Translations under genes and position numbers: made by a program | DNA from: Oscillospiraceae bacterium | GTDB lineage: Bacteria > Bacillota > Clostridia > Oscillospirales > Ruminococcaceae | Direction of reading: 5' to 3' | DNA: 50,049 nt | NCBI GenBank assembly: GCA_021203065.1 | Contig: JAJQBX010000014.1 | Coordinates: 1 to 50,049 of the forward strand | In this document: positions 8,249 through 17,583 of the stretch, in pieces | Numbering within the stretch: position 1 is the stretch's first letter | Layout of the letters: every line of letters begins with the position of its first letter | The notes under the pieces: model-generated | Seen by the model: the letters and a program-made list of their open reading frames with translations, nothing else | Databases searched by the model: none | Told to the model about the DNA's origin: nothing

Positions 8249-8551
8249 ATGTACAAAAACGTAATAGACATCCGCCGGGAGGTTTCGCAGGAGGACTTGC
8301 AGGTTCTTATGTCCATGGCGGACAAGGCTTTCGACAACCGAGCCGGAAAGGTTGAAAACTCGAGCACCTCGCCCTATCGCCTCGTCTATCAGGGTGGGGA
8401 GAGGGAGTATGGGTGCCTGAATCTTGGCATGCTTTCTCTCTGCGGAATCAAAGGCTTCACCGTCTACGTATCCGACTGGAACTGGATTGATGAGGATGAG
8501 CCGGATGAGAGTTGCGATGTTCTTGAAGAGCTGTCAATTCCGGTGAGGTAG
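8249..8551 (+). CDS. Hypothetical protein, probable VapD partner
   Basis: A 100-aa acidic protein I do not recognise. The start at 8249 follows GAAAGGCAGG by a normal spacing. It begins 14 bp after the Abi_2 gene and ends 3 bp before the VapD-like gene, so the three are probably co-transcribed. VapD toxins in other bacteria are often paired with a small upstream antitoxin; the position fits but there is no recognisable DNA-binding motif. Higher GC than the Abi_2 gene. Confidence 0.6.
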   Translation: MYKNVIDIRREVSQEDLQVLMSMADKAFDNRAGKVENSSTSPYRLVYQGGEREYGCLNLGMLSLCGIKGFTVYVSDWNWIDEDEPDESCDVLEELSIPVR

Positions 8552-8554
8552 ATT

Positions 8555-8914
8555 ATGGCTAAAGCGAGAAAGCAGATAACCTTTGACCTCGACACCGAAG
8601 CCTTGAAAAAATATTATCCGGTAGACAGCTGGAATAACGGATACGATGTGATCAAAAGACATATGAGAAATAACGGTTTCTTGTGGCTACAGGGTTCTAC
8701 CTATGCATCAGAGAAGCCTATGTCCCATGTCCGTGTGCAAGGAATTCTCAATGAGTTGATAAAGGAGAATCCTTGGCTCAACAAATGCATGCGTGATTGC
8801 CGAGAATCAAATATCGGCAAGGAGCATAACCTTAACTACATGTTTGATAAGGAAGCTGAGGTTAAGACGAGGGAAGAGATGAAAGGAACAAAATATTATG
8901 ACAAAATCCCTTAA
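8555..8914 (+). CDS. VapD family protein (Cas2-like fold endoribonuclease)
   Basis: The 119-aa product matches VapD layout: ITFDLDTEALKKYYP at the N-terminus, then a GFLWLQGSTYAS strand, ILNELIKENPWLNKCMRD, and a closing HNLNYMF. VapD proteins have the ferredoxin-like fold shared with Cas2 and act as ribonuclease toxins in Haemophilus and Helicobacter. The early aspartate in FDL (catalytic in the family) is present. Its 3' end overlaps the xylanase gene by 17 bp, an odd pairing that suggests insertion of the toxin module next to it. Confidence 0.75.
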   Translation: MAKARKQITFDLDTEALKKYYPVDSWNNGYDVIKRHMRNNGFLWLQGSTYASEKPMSHVRVQGILNELIKENPWLNKCMRDCRESNIGKEHNLNYMFDKEAEVKTREEMKGTKYYDKIP

Positions 8915-9962
8915 GCAAACCTATGCCCCATACTTCACCGTCGGGGCGGCGGTTTCGGCTTGGTGGCTCCCGGAGGCGAGCGACGTTATCAAGGCGAACT
9001 TCGACACAGTCACCTGCGAGAACGAGATGAAGTATCTCTTTATCCACCCGCATGGCTATGAAGCTCCCCGGGATGTCAACCGGTTCAACCGGGGCGAGGA
9101 GGATTTCCGTCCTGAAATCACCGACAGGGAAAGCCTTGTTCACCCGTCTTTGGTTGTGGACACCTCGGGTGCTGACAAAATTGCGGACTTTGCCCGGGAA
9201 AACGGGCTCAATATACGTGGACATAACCTTGCTTGGCATGCTTCGTACCCTTGGGGAGTGTTCGAGCAGCTTTCTCCGAGCGAGCTCCGCTCAAATTTGG
9301 ACGAGCACTTCAAGCTGATGGCTGAGAAATATGGCGACTGCTACTGCTGGGACGTCGTCAACGAGGCTATGAACGACCGCAGAGAGGGGGACGACCTCCG
9401 AAACAACGTCTTCCGTGAGAAGCTTGGCGACGACTACCTGTTTGAGCTTCACGGTCTGGCGAGGAAGTACTTCCCGAACTCTCAGCTTTGCCTCAATGAC
9501 TACGGCGAATTCCGCCCCGACAAGCGGGACAGAATCATAAGAACCGCCATGGCTCTCAAGGAGCGTGGCTTGGTCGACGTCATCGGGCTTCAGTGCCACA
9601 CGAATATCGGCATCCTCAGGCGTGGCTTTGACGAAGTCAGAAGAGGGCTCGATCTCTACGCCAAGACCGGTCTTAAGCTCCACATCACCGAGATGGACGT
9701 CGGCTGTGTCGACTGGCACGAAGGACCGAGGGATATAACCCCCGAAATGCTCTCGCAGGTCGCAGACGTCTACGAGAAGTATTTCGAAATCTTCAAGGAG
9801 TACTCCGATTACATCGAAAACGTCACCCTCTGGGGCGTCTCAAACAAGCACTCGTGGCTCAACAATATGGGTCCACACGAGATGAGAGGCAAGAACAAGC
9901 CGCTTTTGTTTGATGATGAGTATAATCCGACTGAAAGTCTCTTAAGGCTTTTGAGAGAGTAA
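8898..9962 (+). CDS. Endo-1,4-beta-xylanase, glycoside hydrolase family 10
   Basis: A single GH10 TIM-barrel catalytic domain of 354 aa. The acid/base glutamate lies in WDVVNEA (E156) and the nucleophile in HITEMD (E265); GHNLAWH (about 108-114) is the substrate-cleft signature. There is no signal peptide, membrane segment or carbohydrate-binding module, so it is probably a cytoplasmic enzyme acting on imported xylo-oligosaccharides. The start at 8898 overlaps the upstream vapD-like gene. No sugar transporter lies next to it. Confidence 0.93.
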   Translation: MTKSLKQTYAPYFTVGAAVSAWWLPEASDVIKANFDTVTCENEMKYLFIHPHGYEAPRDVNRFNRGEEDFRPEITDRESLVHPSLVVDTSGADKIADFARENGLNIRGHNLAWHASYPWGVFEQLSPSELRSNLDEHFKLMAEKYGDCYCWDVVNEAMNDRREGDDLRNNVFREKLGDDYLFELHGLARKYFPNSQLCLNDYGEFRPDKRDRIIRTAMALKERGLVDVIGLQCHTNIGILRRGFDEVRRGLDLYAKTGLKLHITEMDVGCVDWHEGPRDITPEMLSQVADVYEKYFEIFKEYSDYIENVTLWGVSNKHSWLNNMGPHEMRGKNKPLLFDDEYNPTESLLRLLRE

Positions 9963-10072
9963 AAAAAGCCTCCCCTGAAAATGGGGAGACGAGTTCGTAA
10001 GCGAACTCGGGACCGCCGGCGAAGCCGGTGGTGGAGGGGTGCGTCGACCGCAGGGAGGCGCATCACCGTAGT
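9961..10072. repeat. Convergent terminator and GC-rich palindromic repeats
   Basis: CTCCCC/GGGGAG (9970-9988) with an A7 run at its left gives a good terminator for leftward birA transcription. GAGTTCG/CGAACTC (9991-10008) and the GCCGGCGAAGCCGGT unit follow. The same CGAAGCCGGTGG...GGAGGGGTGCG arrangement occurs at 5793-5820. Confidence 0.75.
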
Positions 10073-10077
10073 GACAA

Positions 10078-10896
10078 TTAAACCATCACCTTAACCTCCT
10101 CCGACCGAAGAGTAACCTCTTCTCCGGAGGATTTTTTTACGACAAGGCGGGCTTCGTTGTCGATGGAAAGGGCAGTTGCCTGATAGGCGTCGCTGCCGTC
10201 GAGGGGGTTCACCGTGACCGACTTCCCGATGAGAACCGAGCGGCGGCGGTAGTCGGAAAGAAATCTTCTGCCATGTATTTGATAAAGTCGTCTATTGATA
10301 TTTCCTAAGATGTCGATGATGATCTGACGCCTTATAAGCGGGTCGGGCTCATAGGGGAAAAGGGTCGTAGCGGTCTTGGCAAATTCCTCCGGGAAGCCGT
10401 CATCGGGAGGGGAGAGGTTCACCCCGACGCCTATTACATAGAACCGGTCGCCGCACTCGTCGACCCCCGATTCGGTCAGAATTCCGCAGACTTTTCTTCC
10501 AGTAAAATATATGTCGTTTACCCATTTTATTCCTATTGGTCTTGGGGCTCTCGCCTGCAGTGCGTCGGCAACTGCGCATGCAACTGCCGGGGTGATAAGC
10601 GTCGTCTCCTCCGGCTTCAGGTCGGGGCAGAGGGGATAGGTGGATGAGCGGACATTTGCGTTCACCCGAGCACCCGGGCGGATGAGCGTTGAGAGATAGA
10701 GCCCGGTCGGAGGGCTGTAAAAGCTTCTGCCTTTACTCCCTTTTCCGGCAGTCTGTTTCCGTGCGACAACCGTCAGCCCCGACTTCGCCCCACGCCGACC
10801 CTCCTGCATAAGCATATCATTGGTGGAGTCGACCTCCGGATAATGATAAATGAGAAATCCTCCGCACTCGAGCGGCTTGTTCATAGCTTTTCTCAT
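10078..10896 (-). CDS. birA: Biotin-[acetyl-CoA-carboxylase] ligase, catalytic form without DNA-binding domain
   Basis: Biotin protein ligase that biotinylates carboxylase carrier domains. The BPL core is visible: YHYPEVDSTNDML (23-35), KQTAGKGSKGRSFYSPPTGLYLS with the biotinyl-AMP binding glycine-rich loop, KWVNDIYFTGRKVCGIL with the catalytic lysine, and a C-terminal SH3-like cap. There is no N-terminal winged helix, so it cannot be a BirA-type repressor; biotin regulation must be by another protein. Start 10896 has GAGGT seven bases upstream. It lies alone, downstream of guaB. Confidence 0.92.
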   Translation of the reverse strand: MRKAMNKPLECGGFLIYHYPEVDSTNDMLMQEGRRGAKSGLTVVARKQTAGKGSKGRSFYSPPTGLYLSTLIRPGARVNANVRSSTYPLCPDLKPEETTLITPAVACAVADALQARAPRPIGIKWVNDIYFTGRKVCGILTESGVDECGDRFYVIGVGVNLSPPDDGFPEEFAKTATTLFPYEPDPLIRRQIIIDILGNINRRLYQIHGRRFLSDYRRRSVLIGKSVTVNPLDGSDAYQATALSIDNEARLVVKKSSGEEVTLRSEEVKVMV

Positions 10897-10959
10897 GATT
10901 GATACCTCAATACTTGTTGTATATATTTAGGGTAGCTATACTTTGAGTATTTGATTTGA

Positions 10960-10991
10960 AATATCGCCCGTGATTACTTGCGGGCGATATT
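10960..10991. terminator. Hairpin between birA and guaB
   Basis: AATATCGCCCG (10960-10970) and CGGGCGATATT (10981-10991) form an 11-bp perfect stem with a 10-nt loop. It lies 29 bp beyond the guaB stop, so it is the likely guaB terminator, though the T-tract is short. Confidence 0.7.
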
Positions 10992-11019
10992 TTGTGATAT
11001 TATACTTAAAGTAGAGATA

Positions 11020-12507
<1,488 letters not shown>

Positions 12508-12530
12508 TCAAGTTAGTTGATATTTAGAAT

Positions 12531-12559
12531 ACTCTATCACAAATTGTGTAAGTTGTCAA
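12531..12559 (-). promoter_or_regulatory. guaB promoter
   Basis: On the minus strand, TTGACA (12559-12554), 17-bp spacer, TAGAGT (12536-12531), about 36 bp upstream of the guaB start codon. Confidence 0.7.
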
Positions 12560-12621
12560 GAGGAGGAGGGCGGGAAATGGAAAATTGCAGGGAGAAAGAA
12601 GCTCTCAGTATACTTAAAATT

Positions 12622-12664
12622 TTGCAAGCATTTACTTGCAATTGCTTGCAAAGTGTGGTATAAT
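12622..12664 (+). promoter_or_regulatory. relB promoter with operator-like inverted repeat
   Basis: TTGCAA (12636-12641), 17-bp spacer, TATAAT (12659-12664). Inverted arms TTGCAAGC (12622-12629) and GCTTGCAA (12644-12651) surround the -35 element, as expected of an antitoxin autorepression site. Confidence 0.65.
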
Positions 12665-12693
12665 ATAGAAAACTACAAAAGGAGATGAATTTA

Positions 12694-12996
12694 ATGGCGA
12701 ATACAACTGCTGTTTACGCAAGAATTGACACAGAACTCAAGGAAAATGCTGAGGGAATACTGGCAAAATTAGGAATCACCCCGTCAGGAGCAATCCAGAT
12801 GCTTTATAGTCAGATAGTGTTGCAGAACGGATTACCGTTTGAGGCGCGTATTCCGGCAAAGAAGCCGTTGGATATTAGCAAGATGACGGAGGAAGAGATC
12901 AGCAACGAAGTCTTAAAAGGTCTGAAATCAGCAGAAAGTAGGGTTTATACTGTGGATGAGGTCGATGAGGCACTCCATAGTAGATATGGAATATGA
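12694..12996 (+). CDS. RelB/DinJ-family antitoxin, apparently without toxin
   Basis: A 100-aa protein with the RelB/DinJ ribbon-helix-helix start TTAVYARIDTELKENAEGILAKLGITPSGAIQMLYSQIV, which binds DNA and neutralises a RelE/YafQ-type toxin. The start at 12694 is preferred over ATG 12685 because AGGAG (12680-12684) abuts the earlier codon but is nine bases from this one. No RelE/YafQ reading frame follows; the next 370 bp hold only repeats. It is either an orphan regulator or the remnant of a toxin-antitoxin pair. Confidence 0.85.
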   Translation: MANTTAVYARIDTELKENAEGILAKLGITPSGAIQMLYSQIVLQNGLPFEARIPAKKPLDISKMTEEEISNEVLKGLKSAESRVYTVDEVDEALHSRYGI

Positions 12997-13053
12997 CAGA
13001 AGAAATCAGCAAATAAATGTCAAGGAGTAAATTCTTAACCCACATTTAACACC

Positions 13054-13118
13054 ACTCCCTCCCGGAAGTATGCTATAATGTAGCCATGCTATTACATAGC
13101 CCACGGAAGGGAGTTTTT
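13054..13118 (+). terminator. Long stem-loop after relB
   Basis: ACTCCCT (13054-13060) pairs with AGGGAGT (13108-13114), followed by TTTTT. The loop itself contains GCTAT/ATAGC arms. A TATAAT (13074-13079) inside leaves open that a small RNA starts here. Confidence 0.5.
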
Positions 13119-13177
13119 ATATGGAATCGAAATATATTACGTTTCGAAAAATAGTGTTGAAAATATACAGGATGTAA

Positions 13178-13365
13178 TTATGTAGGGGCGAAAATCGCTC
13201 CCTCCGGTCGCGCCCTCTCAGTCTGCGCCTACGGCGCAGCCAGCTCTCCCAAAGGGAGAGCTGGGAACTGCGGACGAGACACACTTGGCTCCCCCTCTGG
13301 GGGAGCTGTCAGCGAAGCTGACTGAGAGGGCGACGGCAAAAGCCGTCGGTCGCCGTCAGGCGACA
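13178..13365. repeat. GC-rich palindromic repeat cluster after relB
   Basis: The 12997-13365 gap has no convincing gene. It contains TGCGCCTACGGCGCA, CAGCTCTCCC/GGGAGAGCTG, GGCTCCCCC/GGGGGAGC and GTCAGCGAAGCTGAC hairpins, of the same family as the 2740 and 5640-5730 repeats. It begins with TGTAGGGGCG, as does the 32-100 inverted repeat. Confidence 0.75.
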
Positions 13366-13824
13366 TCATTGATACATCCCATTACACGACAAAAACGCAT
13401 AGAGCTGCTCGCCGTGCTGCTGCTCCTCTGCCTGAATGTGGTTGAGGAGGTGGCGGGCTTGGGGGTCGGAGAATTCGAAGACGGAGGTGTCGTAGAGGGC
13501 TGACACGTGCTTCTCCATGGCGAGCATGTCGGATGCCAAGAATTTGTCGATGTCCGAGGACCTCGTGTCCTTGTAGCTTATCTTTTTGCACCAGCCGTTG
13601 TTCTCGTTCTTGAGAATCCCCTCCGGAACAGTCGGAACGTTTCCGGAAAGCAAGCTCGTGACGGTGTCGTAGTGGTTGTGCTCCACCTGCGAAATGCTGT
13701 CGAAGAGCTGCTTGAGTTCGCATGAGCAAGCCTCCCCAGAGTACTTCGAGTACTTCTCCCAGCAAAGCTTCTCCTGATCTTTCAAATCCTTTAATAGTCC
13801 AATTTCTTTCTGTGTTAAAGTCAT
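13366..13824 (-). CDS. Spore coat protein, CotF/ferritin-like family
   Basis: A 152-aa, all-helical protein with two ferritin-like helix pairs (LKDLKDQEKLCWEKYSKYS and FLASDMLAMEKHVSALYD) typical of Clostridia CotF-type spore coat proteins. It is cytosolic in the mother cell and assembles on spores. The E/H residues resemble, but do not complete, a rubrerythrin metal site, so iron binding is uncertain. A clear AAAAGGAGATTTT ribosome site precedes ATG 13824. It lies just downstream of spoVT, consistent with sporulation expression. Confidence 0.75.
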   Translation of the reverse strand: MTLTQKEIGLLKDLKDQEKLCWEKYSKYSGEACSCELKQLFDSISQVEHNHYDTVTSLLSGNVPTVPEGILKNENNGWCKKISYKDTRSSDIDKFLASDMLAMEKHVSALYDTSVFEFSDPQARHLLNHIQAEEQQHGEQLYAFLSCNGMYQ

Positions 13825-13904
13825 GCCAAAATCTCCTTTTAATTAAGATGGGATTATTATGGCATGATTTTTTGGGAATATACGCCCCGGATTCGCAAAT
13901 CTGG

Positions 13905-14444
13905 CTACGCCTCCAGCTGTCTTCCCAGAAACATCGCCGCCGTCTGCGCCAATGTGAGCTGCAGAGGCGTCCCTTTGGTCTGGGACTCGGAATTAAGGAA
14001 GCAGACCGCACCCGCAATGTCGCCCGAGGCGATAATCGGTGAGACGGCGAGAGCGTTTTTCGGGACACCCTCAACCGGCAGAATTGCCTTGCCCTCCGTG
14101 TCGTAAACCCAGCTCTTGCGGGTCTCAAGGAGCTCCTCCAAGCCCTGCGAAATCCTCCGCTCGGCATACTCTTTTTTCTGAACGCCAGCCGTCGCCACGA
14201 CGTGGTCACGGTCAAAAATGACGACCGGCGCAGAGCCAAGCTTGTGGATAACGTCCGCCGCCGAAGCGGCACTCTCGGTCATCTCGCCAACAGGCGAGTA
14301 TTTTTTGAAGATGACCTCGCCCTCGCCGCTTGTGTATATTTCAAGAGGATCGCCCTCACGAATCCTCATAGTCCGCCGGATTTCTTTGGGGATGACGACA
14401 CGTCCTAAGTCGTCAATCCTCCGAACAATTCCCGTCGCTTTCAT
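13905..14444 (-). CDS. spoVT: Stage V sporulation protein T, AbrB-type regulator
   Basis: Forespore transcription factor. The N-terminal swapped-hairpin AbrB domain is clear (MKATGIVRRIDDLGRVVIPK, then RTMRIREGDPLEIY) and the remaining ~120 residues form the GAF-like sensor domain. Length of 179 aa is standard for SpoVT. Upstream on its strand GTATA and AATAATA are spaced like a forespore sigma-G promoter. A partial copy of this promoter and the first codons is present at 48109-48216. Confidence 0.95.
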   Translation of the reverse strand: MKATGIVRRIDDLGRVVIPKEIRRTMRIREGDPLEIYTSGEGEVIFKKYSPVGEMTESAASAADVIHKLGSAPVVIFDRDHVVATAGVQKKEYAERRISQGLEELLETRKSWVYDTEGKAILPVEGVPKNALAVSPIIASGDIAGAVCFLNSESQTKGTPLQLTLAQTAAMFLGRQLEA

Positions 14445-14472
14445 AGGATCAGTCCTTTCTTAATAGATGTGA

Positions 14473-14502
14473 TGCTATTATTTGCCGAAAGGGCGGGAAT
14501 AT
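14473..14502 (-). promoter_or_regulatory. spoVT promoter region, sigma-G-like
   Basis: Read leftward this 30-bp block starts ATATTCCCGCC and ends AATAATAGCA. An A-rich CAAATAATA -10 lies about 17 bp from a GTATA -35 (14504-14500). The block is identical at 48187-48216, which argues it is a functional unit. Confidence 0.45.
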
Positions 14503-14506
14503 ACAG

Positions 14507-15241
14507 CTAATCCGCAAGCCAGCCCAGAATCTCCGCCACCGTCAGCTCCCACTGCTCTTCCTGCGAGATGCTTGCTTCGCCGTCGCCAGCTTGCTCGCCG
14601 TAGCTTCCGAAGCCGGCGTGGTTGCCGCCGTCGATGACTATTTCGGTGTAGTCGGTGGAGTAATCCCGCCCGGCTTCGAGGCTGTCCATATTGAGAACGC
14701 CATCCTCACTGCCGTAGATTGAGAGGGTGGTGAGGTCTCCCAAGTCGCTCGTCGAATAGGATGCAAACAGGATGAGACCGTCGAGCTCATCAAGATGGTT
14801 CGACGCAAACGACGCCGCCATCGCTCCTCCCAGAGAATGCCCGCCGATATACCAAGCTTCATAGGAAACATACTCGGACATAATCGTCTCCGCCTTGTTC
14901 ATCCCGAAAAATGCGAGATTGAACGGCATTTCGACGAGGAAGCAGTCGACGCCGTTCTCGGCAAGGCTCATCATGAGTGGAGCATAGGCGGTATACTCGA
15001 CCTTTGCGCCGGGGTAGAATATGAGAGCCACCTCGTTCCCGCCGCAGAACCAAATCCCGTCGTCAACCTGAATCACCTGAACGGTGTCGGTGCTCGAAAG
15101 ATATGCGTCCACATCGACGGCGTGGTAATAGTCGTTGACGTACCAGACGAAAGCGACTGACAACATGGCGACTAAAACGACGATGACGATAAGGACTATT
15201 TTGCCTGTGGATTTTTTGGATTTTTGAAGAGTGGATTTCAT
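14507..15241 (-). CDS. Membrane-anchored alpha/beta-hydrolase
   Basis: An N-terminal lysine-rich stretch is followed by one transmembrane helix (KIVLIVIVVLVAMLSVAF, about residues 14-31), then an extracytoplasmic hydrolase domain. The nucleophile elbow GGHSLGGAMAASF gives the catalytic serine; an acidic residue in YGSEDGVLN and the histidine in DGGNHAGFG complete a plausible triad. This fits the small alpha/beta hydrolase-5 family; substrate unknown. ATG 15241 (AGGTG five bases upstream) is preferred to 15259. It follows the Fic gene by 36 bp on the same strand. Confidence 0.8.
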   Translation of the reverse strand: MKSTLQKSKKSTGKIVLIVIVVLVAMLSVAFVWYVNDYYHAVDVDAYLSSTDTVQVIQVDDGIWFCGGNEVALIFYPGAKVEYTAYAPLMMSLAENGVDCFLVEMPFNLAFFGMNKAETIMSEYVSYEAWYIGGHSLGGAMAASFASNHLDELDGLILFASYSTSDLGDLTTLSIYGSEDGVLNMDSLEAGRDYSTDYTEIVIDGGNHAGFGSYGEQAGDGEASISQEEQWELTVAEILGWLAD

Positions 15242-15277
15242 GGTGTCACCTGATTTCATGATTTCTCTTTCCGGAGG

Positions 15278-16216
15278 CTACATTCTCTCCCGACAATTCT
15301 CCTTGAGAAAATCGGAGATTACGATTTCGTCCTCTCCCTCATAGTACCTGACGAGGAGCCTCTTGAACTCCGGGACTGCCTGCTCGGGAATCACGAGGAA
15401 GCCGCCGCCGTGGGCAATGAGATAGTGGTTTGCGAATATCACCGAAGCCCGCTTGTTGCCGTCAAGGAAAATCTGCGTCTTCATGCAATATAGGCAAAGC
15501 CTGATTGCAATATTGACGGCTATGTCATCACTGTCGGCAATTTCACGGATTTTATCTTTTACATCAAGCTCAATCGGCAGTGGCGGGACATAGGAGCTTC
15601 CGCCGATTGTGACGGGTACGCCTCTGATACGTCCGCCATCCGCAAAGAAACCCTCGTTGACGAGCCGGGCGATGTGGCTGAGCATATAGTAATCGGTTCT
15701 GCTCGCGATAACGTCTCTGTCAAGAATGAACTCCCAAGCGTGCTTGAGATTCAGAATCTTTTGGACGTCGGTTGCGGTCATCCCGGAAACGATGCCGCCC
15801 TCGATGATTTCCTCCGTCTGCGGGAAGGAGGTCGCAACTCCCTCAAGAACAGCTTGGTCATAGATGTTTCTTTTCATGTTCGCCCGGGCGAAGTCGATAT
15901 TTCGGAGGACTTCTGTGGGAAGCTCATCCTCGGAATATCCCGCTTCGGCAAGCTGTTTCTCGATTTTCCGAAGCTCCCGACGAATTTCCCGGGCTTCCCT
16001 CGAATTTCGGAGAAGAAGGTTATAGAGCTCGTTTGTGTACGAGCCGACATAGGTCGATGTCAGTTTTCCCGCAACCCGCTTGCGGACATAAAGATACTTC
16101 CCGCCGTCACGCTCCTTGATTTCCGGCGTGCCGTCATAGGGCATAAGGTTGAGTCGTGCGTTTAAATCGGCTCTGGTTCTCAGAAGCTCCTGAATCTCAT
16201 CATATTGTGGTGCCAT
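15278..16216 (-). CDS. Fic-domain protein with degenerate catalytic motif
   Basis: A 312-aa Fic/DOC-fold protein. The Fic loop reads QIFLDGNKR (Q248-R256); the canonical HPFxDGN(G/K)R histidine, needed for AMP transfer, is glutamine. The phosphate-binding DGNKR half is intact. An IEGG segment near residue 140 resembles the IEGN inhibitory region. The start at 16216 is used because CAAAGGAG lies seven bases upstream; an ATG at 16240 precedes this ribosome site. The gene has a self-contained promoter and palindrome at 16229-16280. AMPylation seems unlikely; binding or other transferase activity is possible. Confidence 0.82.
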   Translation of the reverse strand: MAPQYDEIQELLRTRADLNARLNLMPYDGTPEIKERDGGKYLYVRKRVAGKLTSTYVGSYTNELYNLLLRNSREAREIRRELRKIEKQLAEAGYSEDELPTEVLRNIDFARANMKRNIYDQAVLEGVATSFPQTEEIIEGGIVSGMTATDVQKILNLKHAWEFILDRDVIASRTDYYMLSHIARLVNEGFFADGGRIRGVPVTIGGSSYVPPLPIELDVKDKIREIADSDDIAVNIAIRLCLYCMKTQIFLDGNKRASVIFANHYLIAHGGGFLVIPEQAVPEFKRLLVRYYEGEDEIVISDFLKENCRERM

Positions 16217-16228
16217 ACTTCCATCTCC

Positions 16229-16280
16229 TTTGGGGAACATTTTGTGATTTTATGATAGCATATTGTTCCCCAAAAGTCAA
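16229..16280 (-). promoter_or_regulatory. Fic gene promoter flanked by an 11-bp inverted repeat
   Basis: Minus-strand TTGACT (16280-16275), 17-bp spacer, TATCAT (16257-16252). Arms TTTGGGGAACA (16229-16239) and TGTTCCCCAAA (16264-16274) are perfect reverse complements on both sides of the -10. This looks like an operator for a repressor; the left arm also overlaps the ribosome site. Confidence 0.7.
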
Positions 16281-16396
16281 GAGGTATACCCAAACCTCCA
16301 AACAACCTCGACACTCTTCCCATCATACACCAGAACTTTTTCAATAGCGTCATAAAGATGCTCTCTTAATTCTTCGTCGGTCAGGGTGGAGAGGCG
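16277..16396 (-). pseudogene. C-terminal scrap of a serine recombinase
   Basis: On the minus strand about 39 codons read L-T-D-E-E-L-R-E-H-L then IEKVLVYDGKSVEVVWRFG and a stop at 16277. This is the conserved closing segment of Tn/phage large serine recombinases. An in-frame stop lies just upstream, and no catalytic domain is attached. It is a remnant of an element distinct from the recombinase at 17584-18785. Confidence 0.65.
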
Positions 16397-16411
16397 GCTT
16401 CTATTCTAGTC

Positions 16412-16440
16412 TTGCTTTTTTCGCTCTGACATGGTATACT
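16412..16440 (+). promoter_or_regulatory. Candidate promoter upstream of the methyltransferase pseudogene
   Basis: TTGCTT (16412-16417), 17-bp spacer, TATACT (16435-16440). Apart from this and the recombinase scrap, I see nothing in 16281-16629. Confidence 0.45.
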
Positions 16441-16629
16441 TACTGAGGCATTCGAGTACAAATCGGAATTTGAGGACAATTTCTTATGTGTTTAGTATGC
16501 GATAGAATCAGTATGATTAAAATGGGACAAACAAGACGGCATTTATTCGGTGGCTTGGTTAACTTTGAATTAAAGGTTTTGGAACAAAAGGACTTTTAAA
16601 GTTTGTATAAAAATGAAAGGAATTTTGAT

Positions 16630-17505
16630 ATGAATGTTATTTGGTCAAAATATATTTAAGGTACTAATACATTATACTACTCCCGCAAATTACGATTTGA
16701 TGATCTGTTTGAGCAACAGTACAGACAGCTTTTTGATCTGGACACAAGCCGCACTTTGAAAGTCATGGAAATAGGCTGTGGTCCCGGAGCTTTAGCAGGA
16801 GCGATTCATCACTGGTATCCCAATGCTGAAATTACCGCTGTTGACAGAGATAGCGAATTTATCCGGTTTGCATCAGAACACGAAGACGGCATATCTTTCA
16901 TGGAAGGAGATGCCACCCGGCTCCCCTTTGATGATGATACTTTTGATGTGACCATTTCAAATACGGTAGCGGAGCACATAGAGCCTTCCGGGTTTTATGG
17001 GGAACAGCTTCGAGTATTGAAACCGGGAGGAAAATGTCTTGTGTTATCCTCACGGAGAGGTATCAACATAACTCCTGCTTGTGTAGAGGAACTCAATGAT
17101 TTTGAACAGGCATTTTGGGAAAAGGCTAGAGAATATGATACATCGTTTGAAACATATTCCGTTTGCAAGTACCCAATGAACGAAGCGGAAATGCCGATAG
17201 CTATGGAAAAGTATGGCTTCCGAAATATAAGAACAGGGTATGCAACGATTGATTTGACTCCTGATAATCCCGGGATCAGTTCCCAGCTTGCCTGCGATAT
17301 GATAAATGCAGAACGCTATTCCACTTTGGATAGAATAGACTCTGTATTTGGGACAATGCCGGAACATTTTAACGCCCGGGAAGTTGCTGAAATGAAGCGG
17401 CTCGCCAACATGAAGTACGATACAAGAATTGAACAGTATAACCGTGGAGAGAAACAATGGGACACCAATGTTTCCGTAATAATGGTGATACAAGGAACAA
17501 AATAA
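16630..17505 (+). pseudogene. Class I SAM methyltransferase interrupted by an in-frame stop
   Basis: The frame starting at ATG 16630 (after AAAGGAATTTTGAT) reads nine codons, meets TAA at 16657, then continues uninterrupted in the same frame to 17505. The continuation has motif I MEIGCGPGALAGAIHHWYPNAEITAVD, NTVAEHIEPSG and VLKPGGKCLVLSS, typical of small-molecule methyltransferases. A restart at ATG 16756 would fall inside motif I and lose the N-terminal helix. One CAA/CAG-to-TAA change is the simplest explanation. Substrate unknown. Confidence 0.8.
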
Positions 17506-17583
17506 GGAGTTACGAGAAAGATGGAGCAAATTCTGATTGACAGTGATGGAAATATACTTGAGTCTATTGATAATATAAGCGAA

